Source of the DNA: Oribacterium parvum
Lineage (GTDB): Bacteria; Bacillota; Clostridia; Lachnospirales; Lachnospiraceae
Direction of reading: 5' to 3'
Length of the DNA: 6,044 bases
NCBI GenBank assembly: GCA_938022235.1
Contig: CALIEL010000196.1
Span: forward strand, 1-6,044
The stretch's first letter is position 1. Each line of letters begins with the position of its first letter. This document shows positions 1-5,535 of the stretch, piece after piece. A program made the position numbers and the translations under genes. A model generated the notes under the pieces. That model had not been told where the DNA came from, searched no databases, and saw nothing but the letters and a program-made list of their open reading frames with translations.

Positions 1-1
1 A

Positions 2-112
2 ATAAAGTCTGTTGATACAAACTGGAGCCCTCGTCAATCCTTTGATCCTAAAATCATCCAGGAGTATCTGCAAGAACAGGTGCAAATTGAAGGAATCGAT
101 CAAAAAGTATAA
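2..112 (+). CDS. C-terminal end of an unidentified protein (partial)
   Basis: An open frame enters from the left edge and ends at TAA 110-112, giving the last 36 residues of a protein whose start lies outside the window. The residues (IKSVDTNWSPRQSFDPK..., ending in GIDQKV) have a normal mix for a soluble, helical C-terminus (IIQEYLQEQVQ), and the frame stops exactly where a strong terminator hairpin begins, which supports it being real. It converges on rpiB, and the two genes share that terminator. I do not recognise the family; 36 residues are too few, and no motif is visible. The reading frame is fairly secure; the function is unknown. Confidence 0.6.
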   Translation: MKSVDTNWSPRQSFDPKIIQEYLQEQVQIEGIDQKV

Positions 113-149
113 AAAAGAGGATGCAGGTATACTCCTACATCCTCTTTTT
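111..149. terminator. Bidirectional rho-independent terminator between converging genes
   Basis: Inverted repeat with arms 112-127 and 134-149 (AAAAAGAGGATG.AGG against CCT.CATCCTCTTTTT), one C/A mismatch and a 6-base loop TATACT. Each arm ends in a run of five or six T when read as transcript, so it can stop transcription from both sides. The plus-strand gene ends at 112. The rpiB stop codon (135-137) and its last four codons (Lys-Lys-Arg-Met) lie inside the other arm, so the hairpin is partly coding sequence. Confidence 0.88.
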
Positions 150-599
150 GAATCCTTCTGCATCCTCTTCGATTTCGGAAATCAGGGCTACTCTTTCTGC
201 GTGTCTTCCCCCTTCAAATTCTGCTAAAAGGAAGCTGTCCACAATCATCTTTGCAAGCTCAACACCTACTACTCTGGCACCAAGACAAAGTACATTGGCA
301 TTGTTGTGTCTTCTGCCCATAGCTGCGGAATAGGGCTCGGAACAGGGGAATGCTCGGATGCCGGGAACTTTATTGGCTGCTAAGGAAATGCCTACTCCCG
401 TTCCGCAAATAGCGATGCCGAAGTCTGCCTTTCCCTCCTGAACAAGCTTGGATACCTGATAGCCTGCCAAGGGATAATCATAGCGTTCCGGAGTATCAGT
501 TCCCACATTGATAATCTCGATTCCCTGCTCCTCCAGATATGCCTTAAGCTCCATTTTCATCTCTACAGCGGCATGATCATTTCCCATTGCAATCTTCAT
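135..599 (-). CDS. rpiB: Ribose-5-phosphate isomerase B
   Basis: Encodes a 154-residue cytoplasmic RpiB/LacAB-family isomerase that interconverts ribose 5-phosphate and ribulose 5-phosphate in the non-oxidative pentose phosphate pathway. Visible family signatures are GNDHA (6-10, with Asp8 and His9), ICGTGVGIS (64-72) with the catalytic-base Cys65 as in the E. coli enzyme, CSEPYSA (86-92), RRHNNANV (96-103, His98) and GGRH (130-133). The length matches the family. ATG 599 is preferred over the in-frame ATG at 605: GGAGG at 607-611 sits 7 bases from 599 but only 1 base from 605, and the resulting MKIAMGNDHA start is typical. It follows the GHL10 gene by 176 bases with no clear terminator between them, so read-through is possible. 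Allose-6-phosphate or galactose-6-phosphate isomerases are relatives, but the motifs fit RpiB best. Confidence 0.95.
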   Translation of the reverse strand: MKIAMGNDHAAVEMKMELKAYLEEQGIEIINVGTDTPERYDYPLAGYQVSKLVQEGKADFGIAICGTGVGISLAANKVPGIRAFPCSEPYSAAMGRRHNNANVLCLGARVVGVELAKMIVDSFLLAEFEGGRHAERVALISEIEEDAEGFKKRM

Positions 600-606
600 T
601 TTCATT

Positions 607-613
607 CCTCCCC
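607..613 (-). promoter_or_regulatory. Ribosome binding site deciding the rpiB start
   Basis: Reads GGGGAGG on the minus strand. Its distance of 7 bases from ATG 599, against 1 base from ATG 605, selects 599 as the start of rpiB. Confidence 0.8.
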
Positions 614-722
614 TTTTGACATTTCCTTTATCCTACAAAACAGTGACTTAACTTTGCTTTTACTTTCCATGTGATGTTTCAGATGTAGATATTACTATCC
701 TGAAGCTCAAAAACAAACAGGA

Positions 723-741
723 CTGACTTTTACCTGACTTT
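723..741. repeat. Short direct repeat CTGACTTT, 11-bp period
   Basis: CTGACTTT occurs at 723-730 and again at 734-741, so the copies are one helical turn apart. It lies in the 176-bp gap between the GHL10 stop and rpiB, about 125-140 bases upstream of the rpiB start. OmpR/PhoB-type response regulators often bind repeats with this spacing, but no convincing promoter is visible beside it, so a role is only a possibility. Otherwise this gap shows nothing beyond the rpiB ribosome binding site. Confidence 0.35.
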
Positions 742-775
742 CATACTCTTGTAAAATCCTACAGTATTCCAGATA

Positions 776-2104
776 CTAGTTTTGAAACACGCTTCTCAGA
801 TTTCCAAGCTCTCTTTGGGCTCTTTCCTCTAAAAGATTCTGATAAGCAAAGACTGCATAGCCTTTTACAATGCCCGTCTTTCTGGCTTCTTCCACCTGTC
901 TTTTTAAAATATCACTTTCCGTAAACCACTCCGATACAGGATTTCCGTCCCAAACGGTGCTTCCTGCTCGGTACAGTCCTAAGCCTAGCATGAGTTCCAC
1001 CTGATTTCCAGTGGAATTTGTTAAGTTCACCCAGTCTCCAAGGCTTCGCATATAAGCATGGGGAGCTTCCTGCCCTTTCCCGTTTTTCGCCCTAAAGCCG
1101 TGATACATCTGGGGCATGATGTAATCAATATAGTCCTTGGAGGCCATGATTTTGTCCACATCCAGGAAATACGCCACCGAAGAGCGAAGACTTTGCAGAT
1201 TTGGCACCGGGCTTACACCGAAGACCACTCCTCTTTCTTTACATAGGCTATGTACCTGCTTTAACAATAAAGAGACCTGATTTCTCCGGTATTCTGTCAA
1301 GCTCCCTGTCTCTCCCTGTCTTTTCGCCTCCTCATACTCCGGCTCATCAAAGCGTTTGCCCTCTTCTGTCAAGGAAACTCTGGGATAGAAATAATCGTCA
1401 AAATGAATGCCGTCCACGGCGTAGTTATCCAAAAGCTCTTTAATAGAGGCCAGAAGTGCCTCTCTTCCTGCCGCCCTGGAGGGATTGATATAATACTGCC
1501 CCTCATGAAGAAGCACATTTCTTTCTTCTCCGGAGCTTCTGCTCCATTTTTTCACAATGCTGTCTTCAGGAATATTTTCCCACTTGGACATGGAACTGCT
1601 GACACGGTAGGGATTAAACCAGGCATGGACGGAAATGCCCTTTTTCTTTGCCTCGGAAATCATAATCTCCAAGGGGTCAAAACTGCCATTTCCCGGCATA
1701 AATTTAGAATAGGGGAAAACCGTCATTTTCTTCCCGTAGCTGTCGGAATGGCTGTGCACATGGAGGAAGAGGGTCTGAAAACCGTTCTTCTGCAAATTGT
1801 CCATGACCTTGGCCGCCTCTACCCGAAAGGCCTGCTCTTCCTTCGGCATATTCATCCAGTCCAGATAAGAAAACCAAACCGCCCTTAACTCTTTTTGAGA
1901 GGAAAGGCTTTTCACACCGGGTCCCGTAAGGTTTGAAGCATAGGCGGAATTTCCTGCAAAAAAGCTCAGGGAAAAAAGAAGTATAAAAAGCAGAAAAGCC
2001 AAGCTTTGTAGTAAGCTTCCTCCCAGGCTATTTCCAATATTCTTATTCTTAATACATATCCCTCGCGGAGCAATCGGTATCAAGTTTGTAAAATTTCTCT
2101 CCAT
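776..2104 (-). CDS. Secreted glycosyl-hydrolase-like protein (DUF187 / GHL10, YngK-like)
   Basis: 442 residues from ATG 2104. The N-terminus has a hydrophobic stretch (31-50) followed by a signal peptidase I-like site AYA-S after residue 56, so the protein is probably exported. The DUF187/GHL10 (beta/alpha)8 domain starts at KELRAVWFSYLDW (71-83). Family landmarks follow: GFQTLFLHVHSHSDS (108-122), HAWFNPYRV (160-168), DGIHFDDYFYPR (231-242) with the probable catalytic acidic pair, GVSPVPN (296-302), DYIMPQMY (327-334) and LMLGLGLYRAG (371-381). GHL10 proteins are thought to cleave glycosidic bonds in wall or extracellular polysaccharides, but most have no proven substrate. The frame is open to 2335, but GGAGAAG lies 8 bases before ATG 2104, an extended -10 lies just upstream of it, and the upstream DNA is made of non-coding repeats. 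Family assignment is firm; the exact substrate is unknown. Confidence 0.88.
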   Translation of the reverse strand: MERNFTNLIPIAPRGICIKNKNIGNSLGGSLLQSLAFLLFILLFSLSFFAGNSAYASNLTGPGVKSLSSQKELRAVWFSYLDWMNMPKEEQAFRVEAAKVMDNLQKNGFQTLFLHVHSHSDSYGKKMTVFPYSKFMPGNGSFDPLEIMISEAKKKGISVHAWFNPYRVSSSMSKWENIPEDSIVKKWSRSSGEERNVLLHEGQYYINPSRAAGREALLASIKELLDNYAVDGIHFDDYFYPRVSLTEEGKRFDEPEYEEAKRQGETGSLTEYRRNQVSLLLKQVHSLCKERGVVFGVSPVPNLQSLRSSVAYFLDVDKIMASKDYIDYIMPQMYHGFRAKNGKGQEAPHAYMRSLGDWVNLTNSTGNQVELMLGLGLYRAGSTVWDGNPVSEWFTESDILKRQVEEARKTGIVKGYAVFAYQNLLEERAQRELGNLRSVFQN

Positions 2105-2137
2105 CGTTTCTCTTCTCCTATTTTTCTTTTTGCCCTT

Positions 2138-2146
2138 ACTATAGCA
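2138..2146 (-). promoter_or_regulatory. Probable extended -10 promoter of the GHL10 gene
   Basis: Read on the minus strand, TGCTATAGT gives a TGn-extended -10 hexamer (TATAGT). No good -35 is seen 17 bases upstream (AAAAGT), which extended -10 promoters tolerate. The predicted transcript would start near 2131 and reach ATG 2104 through GGAGAAG, leaving a short leader of about 27 bases. Confidence 0.5.
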
Positions 2147-2222
2147 TAATTCGGCATAGAACTTTTTTCTTTTCCCTCCCGGATTTCCTACAAAACCATT
2201 ACGGAAGACTTCCTCCGGAAAA

Positions 2223-2279
2223 TAAGCCTTCCAAAGAGAAGTAAATCTTCCGAAGAGAGCTAAATCTTCCGAAAAAGCA
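2223..2279. repeat. Three 19-bp tandem repeats upstream of the GHL10 promoter
   Basis: Contiguous units at 2223-2241 (TAAGCCTTCCAAAGAGAAG), 2242-2260 (TAAATCTTCCGAAGAGAGC) and 2261-2279 (TAAATCTTCCGAAAAAGCA). The core TAAATCTTCCGAA is identical in units 2 and 3. The segment 2204-2222 is a weak fourth copy that keeps CTTCC. The middle unit contains the small inverted repeat TCTTC-C-GAAGA. The array ends about 77 bases upstream of the GHL10 -10 element. Nineteen bases is close to two helical turns, so a protein binding several units on one face is plausible. Confidence 0.7.
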
Positions 2280-2320
2280 TAAAAATAACAGGAGGCGGTA
2301 AAGACAGAATAGTATCCATA

Positions 2321-2465
2321 CAGCTTTTCTAGCATAAATAGCCTTGGATAAGGGGCAATGTGAGCCCCCGGGTTCTTGGCTTTTGTCTTATAAAAGCTTA
2401 GAACCCCCGGGAGGCGAGCTTAGCGAGAGCGTACCCGCATCCAATGCTATTATGCTAGAAAGCGT
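2321..2465. repeat. 140-bp inverted-repeat element with a strong internal hairpin
   Basis: The outer arms are 2323-2347 and 2441-2463. The left arm begins GCTTTTCTAGCATAAATAGC; the reverse complement of the right arm begins GCTTTCTAGCATAATAGC. They match at 22 positions, with two one-base indels and one mismatch. Inside lies a stem of 15 positions, 2370-2384 against 2392-2406, with one T/T mismatch, one G-T wobble and the 7-base loop GTCTTAT. The segment 2414-2431 (GCGAGCTTAGCGAGAGCG) is unpaired between the stem and the right arm. Neither strand has a T-run after the hairpin, so it is not an ordinary terminator. It may be a MITE-like or REP-like intergenic palindrome; other genomic copies cannot be tested here. 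Confidence 0.6.
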
Positions 2466-2497
2466 AGGTATTTCTATATCTTTACCGACTCCTGTGA

Positions 2498-3790
2498 TTA
2501 TGCTTCTCTTCGGAAGGCTTCCACTTCTTCTTCCGTTTTCGCTAAAATGATTTTGGCTCCTAAGTTCATCAGCTTCTTTTCGAAGAACTCGTAGCCTCTT
2601 CTAATATATCCTATGTCTTCCAGCACAGTGATTCCTTCTGCGGCAAGGCCTGCCAAAACCAGAGCGGCTCCAGCTCGAAGATCCAAGGCATGCAGAGTTG
2701 CTCCCTGTAATTTTTCCTGCCCCAAAATGGTGGCCACTCTATCTTCTACAGTGATATCCGCCCCCATTTTCTTTAATTCCTCTACATATAAGAAACGATT
2801 TTCAAAAATCGACTCGGTAACGGTGGATTTCCCCTCTGCCAATGCCAGAGTAACCGCAATCTGGGGTTGCATATCCGTGGGAAAGCCCGGATAGGGAAGG
2901 GTCTTAATCTTGGTTCCCCTCTGCTTTTCTCCTCCGATCACCTGAATTTCCTCGTCTCCTTCATAGACGGTATTTCCCATATCTCGAAGCTTTGCGGCAA
3001 TGGATTCCATGTGCTTGGGAATGATATTTTTAATCAAAATATTTCCTCTGGTCACCGCTGCAGCACACATAAAGGTACCGGCTTCAATCTGATCCGGAAT
3101 TACCCCGTAAGTGGTTCCGTGCAAACGCTCCACCCCTCGAATACGGATGGTATCCGTTCCGGCTCCGCGAATATTTGCCCCCATGCTGTTCAAGAAATTG
3201 GCTACGTCTACAATATGAGGCTCCTTGGCCACATTTTCAATAATCGTCTGTCCATCCGCCAAAACCGCAGCCAGCATCAGGTTAATGGTTGCCCCCACGG
3301 ACACCACATCCAGATAGATATGCTGTCCTACAAGCTCCTCCGCCTTCGCTACAAAATAGCCCTCCGAGATTTCCACCTCGGCTCCCAAGGCGGTAAAGCC
3401 TTTAATATGCTGGTCAATGGGTCTTTCCCCGATGGCACAGCCGCCGGGTAAGGCCACCTTGGCCTGGTGGTATTTTCCCAGAAGTGCCCCGATAAAATAA
3501 TAAGACGCACGAATACGGCGAATCGCATCGTCATCTACGCTTTTCATAGACAACTGATCCGCCTGAATAGACACCACATGACTTTCTATGCGGTGCACCT
3601 TCGCTCCGATGGCCTTTAAAGCCTCCAGCATAACATTTATATCTCGAACATCGGGAAGATTCTCTATAATTACTTCTTCGTCGGTAAGAAGGGCTCCTGC
3701 CACGATACCCAGTGCTGCATTCTTTGCCCCGCTGATGACTACCTCTCCACGAAGGGGATTGCCCCCTTTCATGACGAATACTTCATTCAT
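2498..3790 (-). CDS. murA: UDP-N-acetylglucosamine 1-carboxyvinyltransferase
   Basis: 430-residue cytoplasmic enzyme that transfers enolpyruvate from phosphoenolpyruvate to UDP-GlcNAc, the first committed step of peptidoglycan precursor synthesis. It has the EPSP-synthase/MurA fold. Key features are ISGAKNAAL (19-27) with Lys23 and Asn24 of the active site, LPGGCAIGERPIDQH (114-128) with the catalytic Cys118 that fosfomycin alkylates, GFPTDMQPQ (302-310) with Asp306, the deprotonating aspartate, and RRGYE (397-401) with the substrate-binding Arg398. Cys rather than Asp at 118 predicts fosfomycin sensitivity at the target. ATG 3790 is chosen because GAGG lies 6 bases upstream and MNEVFVMKGGNPLRG is a normal MurA start; a GTG at 3832 would add 14 residues with a poor ribosome site. 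Clostridia often carry two paralogues, and this could be either. It has its own promoter at 3865-3893. Confidence 0.97.
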   Translation of the reverse strand: MNEVFVMKGGNPLRGEVVISGAKNAALGIVAGALLTDEEVIIENLPDVRDINVMLEALKAIGAKVHRIESHVVSIQADQLSMKSVDDDAIRRIRASYYFIGALLGKYHQAKVALPGGCAIGERPIDQHIKGFTALGAEVEISEGYFVAKAEELVGQHIYLDVVSVGATINLMLAAVLADGQTIIENVAKEPHIVDVANFLNSMGANIRGAGTDTIRIRGVERLHGTTYGVIPDQIEAGTFMCAAAVTRGNILIKNIIPKHMESIAAKLRDMGNTVYEGDEEIQVIGGEKQRGTKIKTLPYPGFPTDMQPQIAVTLALAEGKSTVTESIFENRFLYVEELKKMGADITVEDRVATILGQEKLQGATLHALDLRAGAALVLAGLAAEGITVLEDIGYIRRGYEFFEKKLMNLGAKIILAKTEEEVEAFRREA

Positions 3791-3832
3791 TTTAAACCTC
3801 AAATTTTTTCGTCTCGCTCTAAATTTTTCCAC

Positions 3833-3856
3833 AAAAAAAGCTCCTAATCATAGAGC
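3833..3856 (-). terminator. Weak hairpin with T-run in the murA leader (possible attenuator)
   Basis: On the minus strand GCTC-TA, a 4-base loop (TGAT), TA-G-GAGC and then seven T. The stem is only six pairs with a bulged G. It lies directly after the predicted murA transcription start (about 3858) and before the coding region, so if it works it would either stop transcripts arriving from the upstream gene or attenuate murA. The stem is short, so this is a weak call. Confidence 0.3.
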
Positions 3857-3864
3857 GTTTCTTG

Positions 3865-3893
3865 ATTATAAAGCTTAAAGGGGAAAAGTGCAA
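3865..3893 (-). promoter_or_regulatory. SigA-type promoter of murA
   Basis: On the minus strand TTGCAC (3893-3888), a 17-base spacer and a perfect TATAAT (3870-3865). The -35 keeps only the TTG of the consensus, the -10 and spacing are ideal. Transcription would start near 3858, giving a leader of about 67 bases to ATG 3790. Confidence 0.75.
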
Positions 3894-3896
3894 GAA

Positions 3897-3941
3897 ATAT
3901 ACGCAGTTCCACAAAGCTACAAATGCACAGTTCCACATAGC
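3897..3941. repeat. Two 21-bp direct repeats directly upstream of the murA promoter
   Basis: Copies at 3897-3917 and 3921-3941 agree at 17 of 21 positions, with the identical core CAGTTCCACA at 3904-3913 and 3928-3937 (24-bp period). They end four bases before the -35 hexamer of murA, where activators or repressors commonly bind. The stretch from here to 3985 has a TCCAC/GTGGA inverted repeat but no T-run, so no clear terminator for the preceding gene. Confidence 0.6.
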
Positions 3942-3985
3942 GCAATTTACGTGGAGCTTTCTTCTGCCTTTTCGAAGATTTCCTC

Positions 3986-4531
3986 CTACTCCAAAAGGCT
4001 TTGGAAATCCTCTTCCTCATTAAAACCGGGGTCCATGTGGGTAAGAAAATGCCAGTCTTCACTTCCCTTTTTTCTATAGAGCACCGCTTCCCCATCTTCC
4101 GAACCGAAGTAGGCTCTCTCCGCCTCATAGCCCTTTGCTTCTAAAAATGCTTTGGCTTTTCGGTACTGATTTTCCCGTCTTGCAATATAGTCCTTCAGAT
4201 CCCGGTTCTCAATGGAGTAGGCGTCCACTCTGGTTGCTCCCTCCACCATGCCCTTCCCGGGAGCACTTAAGTCCGGTAGCTCTTTCCAGAAAATGTCTAT
4301 CTCTCCTTCTCCGGTAAACATAAATTTCGTAAGAGGAACAATATGTCCGTTGTATTGAAGCTCCATATACTCCGGAATTTTCCGAATGTCCAGCATTTCA
4401 TAGACAAATCCCTCTTCTTCCTTATATTGATAGCCTTCGACCCGGGAAATAAAGGCTCTTCCCTCTTCCAGCGTTTGGAATAAGCCGATTTCCGTCCCAA
4501 GGCCTTCCTGATTTAATTCCAAAATAAACAT
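3986..4531 (-). CDS. Hypothetical protein, 181 residues, acidic
   Basis: I do not recognise this protein. It starts at ATG 4531, with GGAGG four bases upstream (4536-4540), and ends at TAG 3986. It has no signal peptide or membrane segment and is rich in Glu, Asp, Tyr and Phe, so it is probably cytoplasmic and soluble. The N-terminal part (1-90) alternates short strands (MFILEL, GFVYEMLDI, PLTKFMFTG, IDIFW). A helical stretch (about 112-134, KDYIARRENQYRKAKAFLEAKGY) follows, then a strand-rich tail with GEAVLYRKK and DWHFLTHMDPGF. No catalytic motif stands out. It lies 80 bases after the polyferredoxin gene on the same strand and could be cotranscribed with it, and it precedes murA, which has its own promoter. 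Coding status is supported by the ribosome site and ordinary composition. Confidence 0.75.
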   Translation of the reverse strand: MFILELNQEGLGTEIGLFQTLEEGRAFISRVEGYQYKEEEGFVYEMLDIRKIPEYMELQYNGHIVPLTKFMFTGEGEIDIFWKELPDLSAPGKGMVEGATRVDAYSIENRDLKDYIARRENQYRKAKAFLEAKGYEAERAYFGSEDGEAVLYRKKGSEDWHFLTHMDPGFNEEEDFQSLLE

Positions 4532-4541
4532 ATCGCCTCCA

Positions 4542-4602
4542 CTATCCCTTTCGAATCCATGGATTGATTTCCTTCGGCTATCCTTTCGAATCCATGGATT
4601 GA
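4542..4602. repeat. Tandem duplication of about 35 bp, each copy with a 12-bp palindrome
   Basis: Copies at 4542-4567 and 4578-4602 differ by one inserted C. Each carries the perfect palindrome AATCCATGGATT (4554-4565 and 4589-4600), 35 bases apart. Similarity continues past the copies: the GGAGG ribosome site of the 181-residue protein (minus strand ATAGTGGAGGCGAT) corresponds to ATAGCCGAAGGAAAT in the distal copy, so the whole leader including the ribosome site seems to have been duplicated. It fills the 80-base gap between two genes. Two copies with a 10-base gap do not make a CRISPR. Confidence 0.75.
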
Positions 4603-4611
4603 GTTTCGTCC

Positions 4612-5535
4612 CTAGGCCTTCGCCTTTACTTCTTCGGGCACATCCACATTGGTGACCCCACAGGCAATAGCATCCACCGGGCAGGCATTCTTACATTTTC
4701 CGCAACGGATACACTCCAAATCATTGCAGTTTTGTACCGGATCACATTGCATCTCGCAAACCGCCTTACATCTTCCGCAGTGAATACACTTCTGATGGTC
4801 CAAAGTATAACGGAAAAAGGACACGGAATTAAAGAGAGAATAAATCGCACCCAAGGGACAGATATACTTACAGAAGGGGCGATAAATGATTACGGAAAGG
4901 AGGATGGTCAGAAGCAAAATCAAGCCCTTCCATGCATAGAGAAAGCCTACGGCTCCCCGCATACTGGTGTTCATCCACACCAGAGGAATTCCTCCCTCCA
5001 GCATTCCCACCGGACAAATCAGTTTACAAAAATAAGGTGCTCCCTGTCCTATAATATCCACCAAAAACAGAGGAAGGAGAATGACGAAGATAAGTAAGAT
5101 AAGATATTTTGCTTTTCGTAAAGGCTTGTCCCACTTAAAGGTCTCTATCTTCTTCACAAAGGGAATCTTATGCAGCAAATCCTGTACCAGCCCAAAGGGG
5201 CAGAGGTATCCGCAAACGCCTCTTCCTATCAGCGCTCCCACGAAAAAGAGAAAGCCCACCACATAGTAGCTGAACTTGTAATTCGGGCTGCCAATCACCG
5301 CCTGGAGGGCACCGATGGGGCATGAGCCCTTGGCTCCCGGACAGGAGTAGCAATTCATTCCGGGAACGCAAAGCTTCTTTAATTCTCCACTATAGATTTT
5401 TCCTGTTTTAAATCCCTCAAAGAAGGAGTTGGTCACCAAAAACCAAAAGGATTGGAAGATGTGTCGTACATTGTTTCTTGCTTTATATTTATCTTTTTTT
5501 GATTTTCCGTTGATGAATTCTTTTAACTTATCCAA
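4612..5535 (-). CDS. Membrane-bound polyferredoxin (4Fe-4S binding protein, NapH/YccM-like)
   Basis: 307 residues with about four hydrophobic segments (roughly 24-40, 88-106, 143-166, 203-219). It carries an N-terminal cysteine cluster CVPGMNCYSCPG...SCPIG (56-75), three CX3CP motifs typical of the NapH/NosR/YccM family (CGYLCP 108-113, CKLICP 170-175, CKYICP 222-227), and a C-terminal two-cluster ferredoxin domain (CIHCGRCKAVC 250-260; CIRCGKCKNACP 275-286). In the first ferredoxin motif Pro after the fourth Cys is replaced by Glu. Such proteins pass electrons between soluble carriers and membrane or extracytoplasmic partners. The start is TTG 5535, overlapping the preceding gene by 8 bases (TTGGATAA), with GGAG ten bases upstream. 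No ATG occurs in frame until Met60, inside the first Cys cluster, which supports TTG. Family is firm; the partner and direction of electron flow are unknown. Confidence 0.9.
   Translation of the reverse strand: MDKLKEFINGKSKKDKYKARNNVRHIFQSFWFLVTNSFFEGFKTGKIYSGELKKLCVPGMNCYSCPGAKGSCPIGALQAVIGSPNYKFSYYVVGFLFFVGALIGRGVCGYLCPFGLVQDLLHKIPFVKKIETFKWDKPLRKAKYLILLIFVILLPLFLVDIIGQGAPYFCKLICPVGMLEGGIPLVWMNTSMRGAVGFLYAWKGLILLLTILLSVIIYRPFCKYICPLGAIYSLFNSVSFFRYTLDHQKCIHCGRCKAVCEMQCDPVQNCNDLECIRCGKCKNACPVDAIACGVTNVDVPEEVKAKA

Larger units (their letters stand above)
2105..2497. other. 393-bp intergenic region between murA and the GHL10 gene
   Basis: No gene is supported here. It contains, in minus-strand order, a short AT-rich stretch after the murA stop (2464-2497), a 140-bp inverted-repeat element, three 19-bp tandem repeats, a spacer (2147-2203) without recognisable signals, and the GHL10 promoter with its ribosome binding site. 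The GHL10 frame stays open into this region up to 2335, but the 19-base period of the tandem repeat is not a multiple of three and part of the inverted repeat falls in that frame, both of which speak against coding. Confidence 0.7.

Noticed and set aside
600..605. ATG 605 as rpiB start
   Set aside because: The GGAGG lies only one base upstream, which is too close; ATG 599 is at optimal distance.
1403..1888. Plus-strand open frame of 161 codons
   Set aside because: It lies opposite the GHL10 gene and has no recognisable motif; it is an antisense shadow.
2105..2335. N-terminal extension of the GHL10 protein to 2335
   Set aside because: It would place 77 residues before the signal peptide, run through non-coding tandem repeats and the inverted-repeat arm, and ignore the promoter and ribosome site just before ATG 2104.
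2370..2406. Intergenic hairpin as the murA terminator
   Set aside because: The stem is strong, but neither strand has a T-run after it; GC-rich sequence follows on both sides.
2867..3451. Plus-strand open frame of 194 codons
   Set aside because: It lies wholly opposite murA, has no family resemblance and no convincing ribosome site; it is an antisense shadow.
3791..3832. GTG start of murA at 3832
   Set aside because: It adds 14 basic residues that are not typical for MurA and lacks a good ribosome site; ATG 3790 has GAGG at 6 bases and gives a standard N-terminus.
3921..3985. TCCAC/GTGGA inverted repeat as terminator of the 181-residue protein gene
   Set aside because: The stem is about five to seven pairs with a long loop and no T-run follows.
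4542..4602. CRISPR-like repeats
   Set aside because: There are only two copies, the gap is 10 bases, and similarity continues beyond the copies into the ribosome site; a tandem duplication explains it.
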